Part shown: positions 34,171-42,611 of the stretch, one piece after another
Layout of the letters: the number at the start of each line of letters is the position of its first letter
Position numbering within the stretch: the stretch's first letter is position 1
Assembly (NCBI RefSeq): GCF_900091595.1
Contig: NZ_FMCW01000032.1
Location: 22,236-86,235 of the forward strand
DNA from: Micromonospora haikouensis
GTDB taxonomy: Bacteria; Actinomycetota; Actinomycetes; Mycobacteriales; Micromonosporaceae
Direction of reading: 5' to 3'
DNA length: 64,000 bases
Notes under the pieces: model-generated
What the model was told of the DNA's origin: nothing
The model's input: the letters and a program-made list of their open reading frames with translations, nothing else
Database searches by the model: none
Program-made: the position numbers and the translations under genes

Positions 34171-34619
34171 GCCGGCACCACCGCCACCAGCGCCGGACCC
34201 TCGCTGGTGTCCGGGGTCAGGTCGAGCGCCGGCCGGCCGGCCACCTCCAGCCGGTACCCGGTCCGCTGCGGCACCTGCACCGGCACCGCGAACTCGCAGT
34301 AGGTCGGCACCCGCTCCACCCCGAGGTCCTCGGCGAAGGCGGCCACCGCCGTGCCCGCCGGCAGCGTCCCGGTGACCAGGGCCGCCCCGGCGGGGTCGAG
34401 CACCCGGAACGGCGCCCGGTGGTGGAAGTAGAGGTACGGTCCGGTGCCGGCGCAGTCCACGCCCTCGGCCCGGATGTTGATGTCGCGGACCAGCACCCGG
34501 ACGGTGGTCGGGGTGACCGCCTCCGGTTCGGCGTCGGGGCCGCCGCAGCCGGCGGCGCCGGCCAGCAGCAGGACCGCCAGCGCGCCGACGCCGCGGCGGG
34601 CGCTCGTGGTCAGCCGCAC
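34167..34619 (-). CDS. Small lipoprotein of unknown function
   Basis: A 150-residue protein with a lipoprotein signal (ALAVLLLAGAAGCGG). The remainder is mostly beta-strand-like with two further cysteines (EGVDCAG and PTYCEFAV) that could form a disulfide. No known family is recognised. It is translated just before the thioredoxin-fold lipoprotein, with coupled start and stop, so the redoxin may act on its cysteine pair. The GTG at 34619 is chosen for the GGAGGAG seven bases upstream. Confidence 0.7.
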   Translation of the reverse strand: MRLTTSARRGVGALAVLLLAGAAGCGGPDAEPEAVTPTTVRVLVRDINIRAEGVDCAGTGPYLYFHHRAPFRVLDPAGAALVTGTLPAGTAVAAFAEDLGVERVPTYCEFAVPVQVPQRTGYRLEVAGRPALDLTPDTSEGPALVAVVPA

Positions 34620-34639
34620 GTGGTCTCCTCCCCACCCGT

Positions 34640-34681
34640 GCCGTGGGTCCGTGGCGGCCTGCGCCACCACGGACCCACGGC
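34640..34681 (-). terminator. Hairpin after the M6 metalloprotease gene
   Basis: Fifteen-base perfect arms (GCCGTGGGTCCGTGG / CCACGGACCCACGGC) with a 12-base loop, 15 bases past the stop of the minus-strand protease. Confidence 0.8.
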
Positions 34682-34696
34682 GTCGGTCGATTCCGG

Positions 34697-36742
34697 TCAG
34701 GACTTCTCCACCCGGCACTGCTTGGTCACCGTCTTCGACGGGTCGCTCTCCGAGGTCGCGGTGAGCTTGACGAAGCCGGTGTCCGCCGCGGCGGCGGTGG
34801 CCCCCACCGACACCCGGACGGTGGTGGACTTGCCGAACTGGGCGGTGGCCAGCGGGTTGGGCAGCCAGGTCCGCCAGCCCGTGCCGGCCACCTCCGCCGA
34901 GAGCCGGTAGACGTCCGACTTCAGGTACGCGGTCGCGTTCTCCGGGTGCTGCTGCCCACCGGCGGAGTAGACGCCGCTGTTGGTCAGCTCGAACGAGCAG
35001 GTCACGCCCCGGTTGGTGGGCTTGCCGGTGCTGGTCACCTCGCCCTTGCCCAGGGTCACGCCGTGCGTGCTCGGCCCCCCGGTGCCGTCCAGCGACCGCA
35101 CCGCCACCGTGTACGACAGCGAGCCGGCCGCGTCCCGCTTGAGGTCGATGATGTAGAAGTGCAGCCGGTTGGCCTCGTCGACGTACTCGTACTGGCTGCC
35201 GGTGTCCGCCCCGGCGTGGAACAGCGCGTCGGAGAGCTGCCGGTAGTCACCCATGGTGATCTTCTGCGGGGTGCCGTCCGGCCGGTAGAAATCGATCATG
35301 TCGATGTCCTGCGGGTTGGCGTCCACCACCCACTGGAACGGTGCGCTGTCGGCGTTCTTGGTCTTGCTCAGCAGCACGCCCCGGTCCGGGGTGAACGAGT
35401 CCGCGCCCATCCGGTCGACGACCTCGACCGTGTAGTTGTTGAAGCTCCCGCCGTCGCACAGCGGGTTCGTGGCGACCGTGCAGGCCGGCGAGAGGTCCTT
35501 GTTCAGGGCGATGTTCACCCCGGTCAGCCCCTTCGGGCCGGCGTCGACCGCACGGGCGGTCACCTGGGCGACGACCAGGCCCGAGGAGGCCAGCGCCTCC
35601 CGGGACAGCCGCAGCACGTGCTCCTCACCGAGCAGGCCGATCTTGAGCTTGTCCCGCACCGTGTGCAGCGACCCCATCGAACCGCCGTTGGTCGGCGGGA
35701 TCTGCCAGCGGGTGTGCGGGCCGCCGGGTCCGTTGAACGAACCGCGCGACATCATGCTCCAGATGCCGGTGTACGCCCTTCGTAACGGCTCGCCGTACGG
35801 GTTGTTGTAGTTGTCGCCGATGCCGAGCAGGTGGGTCAGCTCGTGGGCGTACACCCCCATGCCGGAGCTCTCCCCCTGGGTGGAGGAGCCGGAACCGGCG
35901 TTGGGCCACAACGTCGCCGCCGCCTTCCAGGAGGTCCACTCCACGTAGCGGGTCTTGGCCCAGTTCGGCAGGTTCGGGTCCGGCGGGCCCCAGGAATCCG
36001 GCACGTCCTCCTTGTTCTGGAAGATCATCTGCCCGAACTCCTGCCAGGTGGACGACTCGTCCTGCCCGGCGCTGAGGATGAAGACCAGCTCGTACTGGTT
36101 GGCGACCTCGTCACCGACCGCCGCCCGCCAGGCGCCCAGCCCGTCGGTGCGGATGTTCTTGTTGCAGGTGTCCCCGCTCGGGCAGGCGCCGGGGTTGAAG
36201 CTGTTGTCCAGCCCGTACTGGTAGGACTTCGCCGGCATCTGGTACGGCCCGAACCCGGCCAGGTCCACGCCGTAGCGCCCGTTGGAGTCCTGCATCCAGT
36301 ACTCGTGCAGGGTGTGCCCCTTGTTCAGGGTGTTCGGGGTGTTGAGGAAGTCCTGGTAGAACTTCGGCACGTCGGCGCGGGGGATGTTGGCCGCGACGGA
36401 CTGGGGGTTGCCGAAGACCGTGGAGCGGGCCCGCTGGGAAACCGCGAACGTCTGGTCGGGATAGTCGAGCGCGACCAGGGCGATCTTGAAGTTGCGGATC
36501 GAGCCCCGCACGCTCGGATCGGCCCAGTTCTTGCCGGGAACCGCCTGGTAGTCGTCCCAGGTCATGGTGTCGGGGTTCTGCCACGCCTGCGGGTCGAGGA
36601 CCTGGAACGGCGCGGTGCCGCCGGCCGGATTGGCCGGGGCCGCGGCGGCCTGCGTCGAGGCGGTCGCCACGAGCGTGCCGGCCAGGACCGCGGCCAGCAC
36701 GCGACGCCGCAGTCGGGGGGTGTTGCGGGGAGCACGGTGCAC
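34697..36742 (-). CDS. Secreted M6-family (immune inhibitor A-like) zinc metalloprotease
   Basis: A 681-residue exported protease. Signal peptide to about residue 35 (ATASTQAAAAP). The catalytic zinc site is AHELTHLLGIGDN, with His300, Glu301 and His304 and the usual downstream aspartate. The following SMMSRGSFNGPGGPH contains the Met-turn and the ..GPG.PH.. pattern of the M6 family. The C-terminal 300 residues are beta-rich, with cysteine pairs at the calcium/jelly-roll part and a final CRVEKS. These enzymes degrade extracellular proteins and peptides. ATG start, monocistronic with a strong terminator. Confidence 0.9.
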   Translation of the reverse strand: MHRAPRNTPRLRRRVLAAVLAGTLVATASTQAAAAPANPAGGTAPFQVLDPQAWQNPDTMTWDDYQAVPGKNWADPSVRGSIRNFKIALVALDYPDQTFAVSQRARSTVFGNPQSVAANIPRADVPKFYQDFLNTPNTLNKGHTLHEYWMQDSNGRYGVDLAGFGPYQMPAKSYQYGLDNSFNPGACPSGDTCNKNIRTDGLGAWRAAVGDEVANQYELVFILSAGQDESSTWQEFGQMIFQNKEDVPDSWGPPDPNLPNWAKTRYVEWTSWKAAATLWPNAGSGSSTQGESSGMGVYAHELTHLLGIGDNYNNPYGEPLRRAYTGIWSMMSRGSFNGPGGPHTRWQIPPTNGGSMGSLHTVRDKLKIGLLGEEHVLRLSREALASSGLVVAQVTARAVDAGPKGLTGVNIALNKDLSPACTVATNPLCDGGSFNNYTVEVVDRMGADSFTPDRGVLLSKTKNADSAPFQWVVDANPQDIDMIDFYRPDGTPQKITMGDYRQLSDALFHAGADTGSQYEYVDEANRLHFYIIDLKRDAAGSLSYTVAVRSLDGTGGPSTHGVTLGKGEVTSTGKPTNRGVTCSFELTNSGVYSAGGQQHPENATAYLKSDVYRLSAEVAGTGWRTWLPNPLATAQFGKSTTVRVSVGATAAAADTGFVKLTATSESDPSKTVTKQCRVEKS

Positions 36743-36996
36743 GGGTTCACCTCTCGTCGGGAGGGACGCGGCCGCCGGTGACCGGTGTCCCGAGGGTGAC
36801 TGCCGGGACAGCCGTGCACCGGGCCGCGCAGCGAATCTAGGAGGCCGGGCCGGGGCGGGTCACCGTGCAGATGTCGGCAGGTGAACCGGCGGCTTCCGAC
36901 ACCTGAAGGACCGGCAGCCGGTCGTGACCGGCCGGGCCCCGGCCCGGACCGACCGGCCCGGCCCGCCCCGGCACCGCGCGGAGCAGCCCGGACGGC

Positions 36997-37914
36997 TCAG
37001 CGGGGACGGCCGTCGGCAACCGGGTCGACGGTGACGGACAGGGCCCGGACCAGGTCCCGGCGCAGCCGGGCGGCGACCGGCGGCGGCAGCGGGCCGCGCG
37101 GCGGGCGGCACCGTCCACCGAACCGCCCGGCACAGTCCATCGCCAGCTTGATCGCCTGCACCGCCTCCGGCCGGGAGCCCCAGCCGAACGCCGGGTGCAG
37201 CTCGGCGTAGAGCGGCAACGCGCGGGCCAGGTCACCGGCGGCACAGAGGTCGTAGAGGCGCAGGGCCTGCCGGGGCAGCGCGTTGGACAGCCCGGCGACC
37301 CAGCCCCGGGCCCCGCACAACACGAGTTCCAGCAGCACGTCGTCCGCGCCGGCCAGCACGTCCACGTGCGGGCAGAGGTCCCTGATCCGGTGCACCCGTC
37401 GGACGTCGCCGGAGAACTCCTCGACCGCGACGATCCCGTCGGTCTCCGCGACCCAGGCGAGCAGCTCCGGGGTGAGGTCCACCCGGGTGTCGTACGGGTC
37501 GTTGTGGGCCACCACCGGCAGGCCGACGGCGGTCACCTCCCGGTAGTGGGCGACCACGTCGGCGTCGCCGGCAGGGTAGCCGTCCGGGGGTGGGGCGAGC
37601 ACCCCGTGCGCCCCGGCGGCGGCGGCCTGCTCCGCCCAGCGGCGGGACTGCCGGCTGCCGTACCCGCCGACGCCGGGCAGCACCGCGCAGCCGGGCGGCG
37701 CGGCCTGCACCGTCGCCCGCACCACGTCGGCCCGCTCGTCGTCGGACAGCGCCCGGTACTCCCCCACCGACGCGCACGGGGTCACCCCGTGACACCCCGC
37801 CTCGGCCAGCCAGCGCACGTGCTCCTGGAGCCGGTCGAAGTCGACGCCGAGGTCGTCGCGGAACGGTGTGGTGATGGCGACCAGCACCCCCCGCCAGGGC
37901 CTACCAGCTGTCAC
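36997..37914 (-). CDS. DapA/dihydrodipicolinate synthase-like protein lacking the Schiff-base lysine
   Basis: A 305-residue (beta/alpha)8 barrel of the DapA/NAL family: GVLVAITTPFRDD, VDFDRLQEHVRWLAEAGCHG, CASVGEYRALSDDER, PPPDGYPAGDADVVAHYREV and VRWVAGLSNALP-like end. In DapA-type aldolases the Schiff-base lysine sits in IVGIKEASGD; here the aligned block is IVAVEEFSGD, with Glu165 (GAG) in its place. The tyrosine motif YNVPGRT also differs (HNDPYDT). Ordinary Schiff-base aldolase or synthase chemistry is therefore not expected. It could be a non-catalytic or sensor-like paralog or use other chemistry. GTG start with AGGAGGG upstream. It diverges from the PucR-type regulator at 38136, which probably controls it. 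Confidence 0.82.
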   Translation of the reverse strand: MTAGRPWRGVLVAITTPFRDDLGVDFDRLQEHVRWLAEAGCHGVTPCASVGEYRALSDDERADVVRATVQAAPPGCAVLPGVGGYGSRQSRRWAEQAAAAGAHGVLAPPPDGYPAGDADVVAHYREVTAVGLPVVAHNDPYDTRVDLTPELLAWVAETDGIVAVEEFSGDVRRVHRIRDLCPHVDVLAGADDVLLELVLCGARGWVAGLSNALPRQALRLYDLCAAGDLARALPLYAELHPAFGWGSRPEAVQAIKLAMDCAGRFGGRCRPPRGPLPPPVAARLRRDLVRALSVTVDPVADGRPR

Positions 37915-38135
37915 TCGGGCGTTCCCTCCTGCGCGCCGGCGGCCCGCTGCCCACCGCACCGGAACCCTACGATCGGCGATCACGGCGGCGCTTCGGACAA
38001 TTGCCGGAACAGTCGCCATGGGGGCCGTCCTTTTGTCGGTAGATCCCCGGTGGACCTTGCGCCCGGGGCCACCGGCCGCAGATGGTAGGGCACCGGCTGT
38101 CGCACCCCTGCCGCGCAGCCAACCAGGGGAGATCC

Positions 38136-39368
38136 ATGCACGGTGAGCTTCAACGCATAGTCGATGCCGTCGCCGCCCGGGTGGGGCGTCCCGCCCTCAT
38201 CGAGGACCGGCGGCAGCGGGTGGTCGTCTACAGCGAACACGACGGGCCGATGGACGAGGTGCGCCGGATGTCGATCCTGCGCCGGCAGACCACCCCCGAG
38301 GTGATCGCCTGGTTCCGCCGGATGGGCGTGCTCACCGCCCGTGAGCCGGTGCGCACCCCGGCCGACGTCGACCTCGACCTGCTCCCCCGGGTCTGCGTGC
38401 CGATCTGGCACGACGACCTGCTGCTCGGGTTCGTCTGGTTCATCGACGACGACGGGTCGATGACCGACGCCGACATCGCCACCGCGACCAGCGCCTTCAC
38501 CGACCTGTCGCTGGCCCTCTACCGGGAGAACCTGCTCGGCGAGCTGGCCTCGCAGCGGGAGTCGGAGGCCACCCGGACGCTGCTGGTGGAGAGCCCGCAG
38601 GCCCGCGCGCACGCCGTCCGGGCGCTGCTGGAGGAGGGCACGGTCGCCGGTGACGGCCCCACCACCGCCGTGGTGGTCCAGCTCGTCCCCGCCGCCGGGC
38701 GGCACCCCGACGAGGTGGCCCGGATCGCGCTGGAGCAGGCGCTGGTGGCGACCCGGCGGTGGCTCGGCGTGCGGGAGTCGCTGCACATGGTCTGGCCCGA
38801 CCACGGGGTGCTGCTGATCTGTGGCGGCCGGATCGCCGGCCAGCCCACCCTGGAGGCCGCCGCCGAGCATCTCGACGAGGCGCTGGGCCAGGCGACCCGG
38901 GGGCTGTCCTCGGTGGAACGGACGGTGACCGGGATCGGCCAGTCCCGCCCGGGGCTGGCCGACGCGGTGCAGTCCTACCGGGAGGCGGTGCAGGCGGCCC
39001 GGGTCGGGGTGCAGCTGCCGGCGCTCGGCCGGGTCGTCTCCTGGGCCGGCCTGGGCATCTACCGGGTGCTGTCCCAGCTCGACGGCCGGCACCTCGACAT
39101 CGCCGGGGTGCACCCCGGGTTGGAGCGGCTACTGCACGACGACGCCCACCAGGTGCTGCTGGAGACCCTGGAGGCGTACCTTGACCTGGCCGGCAACGCC
39201 CACGCGACCGCCGAGAAGCTGCGGCTGCACCGGACCACCCTCTACTACCGGCTGCAACGGGTCGAGCAGCTCGCCGACACCGACCTCAAAGACGGCAACG
39301 AACGGTTGTGCCTGCACCTGGCGATGAAGCTCGGTCGGCTCGCCGGCCACTACCGGTCGGCGTCCTGA
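38136..39368 (+). CDS. PucR/CdaR-family transcriptional regulator
   Basis: A 410-residue regulator. Its C-terminus has the PucR-type helix-turn-helix: YLDLAGNAHATAEKLRLHRT, then TLYYRLQRVEQL and DLKDGNERLCLHLAMKLG. The central part (about 175-330) matches the GGDEF-like region of this family (GIGQSRPGLADAVQSYREAV). The N-terminal part (VVYSEHDGPMDEVRRMS) is an uncharacterised sensor. ATG start with AGGGGAGA upstream. The gene diverges across 221 bases from the DapA-like gene; regulators of this type usually govern neighbouring catabolic genes. Confidence 0.87.
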   Translation: MHGELQRIVDAVAARVGRPALIEDRRQRVVVYSEHDGPMDEVRRMSILRRQTTPEVIAWFRRMGVLTAREPVRTPADVDLDLLPRVCVPIWHDDLLLGFVWFIDDDGSMTDADIATATSAFTDLSLALYRENLLGELASQRESEATRTLLVESPQARAHAVRALLEEGTVAGDGPTTAVVVQLVPAAGRHPDEVARIALEQALVATRRWLGVRESLHMVWPDHGVLLICGGRIAGQPTLEAAAEHLDEALGQATRGLSSVERTVTGIGQSRPGLADAVQSYREAVQAARVGVQLPALGRVVSWAGLGIYRVLSQLDGRHLDIAGVHPGLERLLHDDAHQVLLETLEAYLDLAGNAHATAEKLRLHRTTLYYRLQRVEQLADTDLKDGNERLCLHLAMKLGRLAGHYRSAS

Positions 39369-39448
39369 CCGTCGCCGCCGGACCGGCCGTCCGGAGAGGA
39401 CACCCGAGCCGCCGCGCTGTGACAGTCCGTGTCCGGCCGGACAGATCA

Positions 39449-39478
39449 TTGACAGATCCGAGCGGGCACGGCCAGGAT
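39449..39478 (+). promoter_or_regulatory. Candidate promoter for the M14 carboxypeptidase gene
   Basis: TTGACA and CAGGAT are separated by 18 bases, close to the housekeeping sigma consensus, about 270 bases before the carboxypeptidase start. The remaining leader (to 39749) holds no gene. The long leader leaves room for a second promoter. Confidence 0.4.
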
Positions 39479-39749
39479 GGGCGCACCGATCGGCAACGGC
39501 CCCACGACCTACCGTAACCAGGTACGCCCCCCGCCCGTCACGCAGACCGGATCGGCGCCGGTCCGTCGCCTCCGCGCGTCCGGAGGACACCCCCGTGTCC
39601 CCCGTCGTCGGCGGAGTGGACGTCGTGTTCGGTCACCCACCGTCGCCCGACTGTCGGCGTCCGACCTCCCCGTTTCGCACACCCGCCCGACGGCGGGCGC
39701 TGCCGCGCGCCGTCGGCCGGTCTCGCACCCCCAGGAAAGGTGGCCCGAG

Positions 39750-42185
39750 ATGTCCCGTTCCGCGTTCCCCCGCCGCTGGCGGCGGCTACCCGCCGCCACG
39801 GCCGCCGGCGTGGCGTTGCTGCTGCTCGCCGGCCCGGCGACCGCCGGCACCGCCGCCCCGCCCGACCGGGAGGCCGACGCCCCGGTCGCGCTCGAACGTT
39901 CCGCCGACGAGCAGGCCGACGTGGTGGAGGTGACGGTCGACGGCACCGCCCAACTCGACGCGCTGGTCGCCACCGGCATCGACCTCGACCACCACGTCAC
40001 TCCCACCGAGGCGGGCATCGTGGTGCACGCCGTGGTCACCCCGACCGAGGTCGCCGGGCTGAAGCGGATGGGTTACCAGGTCGGCGCCGTGCTGCACGAC
40101 GCCGACGACTCCGCGCAGCGGATCAGCGAGCGGGACGCCACGATCGCCGCCCATCAGGCCGAGAACCGGGCGTACACGGCGACCCTGGAGCGCAGCGCCG
40201 CCGCCTCCGACGTGAAGATCATCCGGGCCGACTACTACACCTCCGGCACCAACCAGGTGCTCTCGGTCGAGGCCAAGTGGGCCCAGGGGCAGACCTCCGC
40301 CAGCACGCTGACCGTGGCCCGGGACAGCGGCCCCGGCACCGAGATCGGCTCCGGCGGCACCCAGAACATCTCCCGGTTCGTCGACGCCGGGGTCTACCTC
40401 TACCACCGGGGCGCCGCCGCCGTCACCGCCCGGCCGGAGCGCATCCAGATCACCAGCCCCACCGGCGACGTGGCGGTCGCCGAGGTCAAGGAGTGGCTGC
40501 CGATCCCGGCCGACAGCCCGGAGGGCCCCGGCTACCAGAAGGACTTCGTCACCAGCTACCTCACCCCGACCGAGCTGTACGACCGGATCAAGCGGCTGGC
40601 CGACGCCTACCCGCAGCTCGCCGAGGTGGTGAAGCTGCCCTACCAGACCAACGGGTACCGGCGTAAGGCGCAGGTCGTGCTGGGTGGGACCACCGCCACC
40701 CGGGTCGCGGTGGACTCGCTCGCCTGGGGGCACGAGGGCGGCAACGACATCACCGTCGAGCTGGCCGCCCCGGGCGCGGCCGACCAGCCGCTTTCGGTCA
40801 CGGTGACCGGCAAGGCCATCCGGGTCAGCCTGGCCACCGACGCCGCCGGGGCGGTGACCAGCACCGCCGCCCAGGTCGCCGCGGCGCTGACGGCCGAGGC
40901 GGGTGCGCTGGTCACGGCGTACACCTATCGGGGGGACGCCGGCGCCGGGGTGGTCGCGCCGGTCGCGCCGACGCCGCTGTCGGACAACCTGAAGGCGCCG
41001 GCCGGGGTCTCCCGCGACCCGCACCCGGTGTACGCCATCCGGATCGGCAAGTACCGCGACGGCTCCCGCACCGGGGTCCTCGCCTACGCTCAGGAGCACG
41101 CTCGAGAGTGGGTGCCGCCGCTGGTGACCATCGAGACCGCCGAGCGACTGCTGCGCAACCACGCCACCGACGAGAACACCAAGCAGCTGCTGCGCACCCT
41201 GGACATCTGGATCGTCCCGTCGATCAATCCGGACGGCGGGCACTACTCGTTCTACGACTACGCCTCGCAGCGCCGCAACATGACCAACCACTGTGCGCCG
41301 GGCGGTGCCACCGACGCGCTGGCCCGTAACTCGTGGGGCGTGGACAACAACCGCAACTACACCGAGTACAGCCTCTTCGACGGCTACTCGGGGGCGTCGG
41401 CGAGCTGCACCAGCGACACCTACGCCGGGCCGAGCGAGCTGTCCGAGCCGGAGAACCGCAACGTCGACTGGCTGGCCCAGCGGCCGAACATGAAGTTCTC
41501 GATGAACCTGCACTCCTCCGGCAACTACTTCATGTGGTCGCCGGGCGCGTACGCCACCCCGGGCCGGATCTCCGCGCCCCGGCCGACGCTGGCCGAGGAG
41601 TCGTTCTTCTGGGGCGCGTCGTCGCGCATCCTCACCGCGATCAAGCGGCACCGCAACATGGCGGTCACCCCGGCCCGGACCGGCCCGATCTCCGACGTGC
41701 TGTACTCGGCGGCCGGCAACTCCGGCGACATGCTCTGGTACAAGTACGGCATCTACGCCTGGAACTTCGAGGTCGGCACCAGCTTCCAGCCCACCTGGGA
41801 GGAGGCGCACCAGGAGACCATGGAGTTCAGCAACGGCCTGGTCGAGCTGCTGCGGGTGGCCCGGGACTACGACAAGGACAAGAAGCGCCCGACCAGCACC
41901 CTGTCGGTCACGCCGAGCGCCACCGAGGGCGCGGTCAGCGTCCGGTTCGACGTCAGCGAGCCGGCGGCGGTGTTCTACACCCTCGACGGCAGCCGGCCGA
42001 CGTTCGAGTCCACCCTGTACGCCTCGGCGGGCATCCGGGAGGGGGCCGAGACGCTGACCGTCCCGACCGGCACCAAGATCCACTGGTTCTCGGTGGACGC
42101 GGCCGGCAACATCGAACGCAACTACCGACCGGACGAGGACAGTAAGACCTTCAACCGGGGCTGGGCGACGCTGCCCACCGGCTGA
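39750..42185 (+). CDS. Secreted M14-family zinc carboxypeptidase with inserted beta domain
   Basis: An 811-residue exported peptidase. Signal peptide to about residue 33 (LLLLAGPATAG). An N-terminal 250 residues of pro/beta region precede the M14 domain. Zinc ligands are His450 and Glu453 in YAQEHAREWVPP and His588 in SMNLHSSGNYF; the catalytic glutamate is Glu674 in AWNFEVGTSF. Between the first strand (AQVVLGG, about 308) and the zinc motif there is an extra segment of about 115 residues (AWGHEGGNDITVEL to APTPLSDNL) not in the minimal fold. A C-terminal chitobiase-like Ig domain (FYTLDGSRPTFESTLY) follows. The ATG at 39750 is chosen for the upstream AGGAAAGG and the signal peptide. Confidence 0.88.
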   Translation: MSRSAFPRRWRRLPAATAAGVALLLLAGPATAGTAAPPDREADAPVALERSADEQADVVEVTVDGTAQLDALVATGIDLDHHVTPTEAGIVVHAVVTPTEVAGLKRMGYQVGAVLHDADDSAQRISERDATIAAHQAENRAYTATLERSAAASDVKIIRADYYTSGTNQVLSVEAKWAQGQTSASTLTVARDSGPGTEIGSGGTQNISRFVDAGVYLYHRGAAAVTARPERIQITSPTGDVAVAEVKEWLPIPADSPEGPGYQKDFVTSYLTPTELYDRIKRLADAYPQLAEVVKLPYQTNGYRRKAQVVLGGTTATRVAVDSLAWGHEGGNDITVELAAPGAADQPLSVTVTGKAIRVSLATDAAGAVTSTAAQVAAALTAEAGALVTAYTYRGDAGAGVVAPVAPTPLSDNLKAPAGVSRDPHPVYAIRIGKYRDGSRTGVLAYAQEHAREWVPPLVTIETAERLLRNHATDENTKQLLRTLDIWIVPSINPDGGHYSFYDYASQRRNMTNHCAPGGATDALARNSWGVDNNRNYTEYSLFDGYSGASASCTSDTYAGPSELSEPENRNVDWLAQRPNMKFSMNLHSSGNYFMWSPGAYATPGRISAPRPTLAEESFFWGASSRILTAIKRHRNMAVTPARTGPISDVLYSAAGNSGDMLWYKYGIYAWNFEVGTSFQPTWEEAHQETMEFSNGLVELLRVARDYDKDKKRPTSTLSVTPSATEGAVSVRFDVSEPAAVFYTLDGSRPTFESTLYASAGIREGAETLTVPTGTKIHWFSVDAAGNIERNYRPDEDSKTFNRGWATLPTG

Positions 42186-42198
42186 GGTCCCCAGCGCG

Positions 42199-42232
42199 CC
42201 AGCGGGGGTCCGCGCCGCCGGACCCCCGCTGG
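42199..42232 (+). terminator. Hairpin after the carboxypeptidase gene
   Basis: Fourteen-base perfect arms (CCAGCGGGGGTCCG / CGGACCCCCGCTGG) with a six-base loop, 14 bases past the TGA. Confidence 0.8.
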
Positions 42233-42611
42233 TCGACCCCGCTCAGGCCGTGGCCCGCCAGCGGATGTCGCCGTGGGACCGCCTCGGCTGCCATCGCTCC
42301 ATCACGCTTGGCCTGGTGCCGCGCGCGACAGCGGCGATCGGCATGCTGCCCACCGCAGTCGCTGTCCCGGCTGTGCCCTGCCGTCGTCGCAGCGTGATGA
42401 TCACCACCTCGACCCAACTCTCCCCTGACGGAAGGGTAGGTTCTCCGGGGTGGCGTCGAGGTGCGGACGGCCACGGCAAACGCGCCGCGTTCCGACCTCA
42501 GAGCCCGGGAAGCTCACCCGACGCATCCAACGCCGGCCGTTCCCGGCCGCCTGCCTTCCTGCGAGGAAGGTTCGCTGCGCGCCCCGGGCGCGCCTGAGTG
42601 GAAATGGCTGT
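42233..42611. other. Intergenic region upstream of the SulP transporter
   Basis: About 380 bases. A minus-strand frame (42479-42243) could encode up to 78 residues (QPRRSHGDIRWRATA at its end) but matches nothing recognised and has no good ribosome site. The plus-strand transporter promoter must be in this region. There is a short GC hairpin near 42590 (GCGCCCCGGGCGC). Confidence 0.35.

Noticed and set aside
42243..42479. 78-codon minus-strand frame between carboxypeptidase and SulP genes
   Set aside because: No recognisable family, no good ribosome site and overlap with the likely promoter region; too weak to call.
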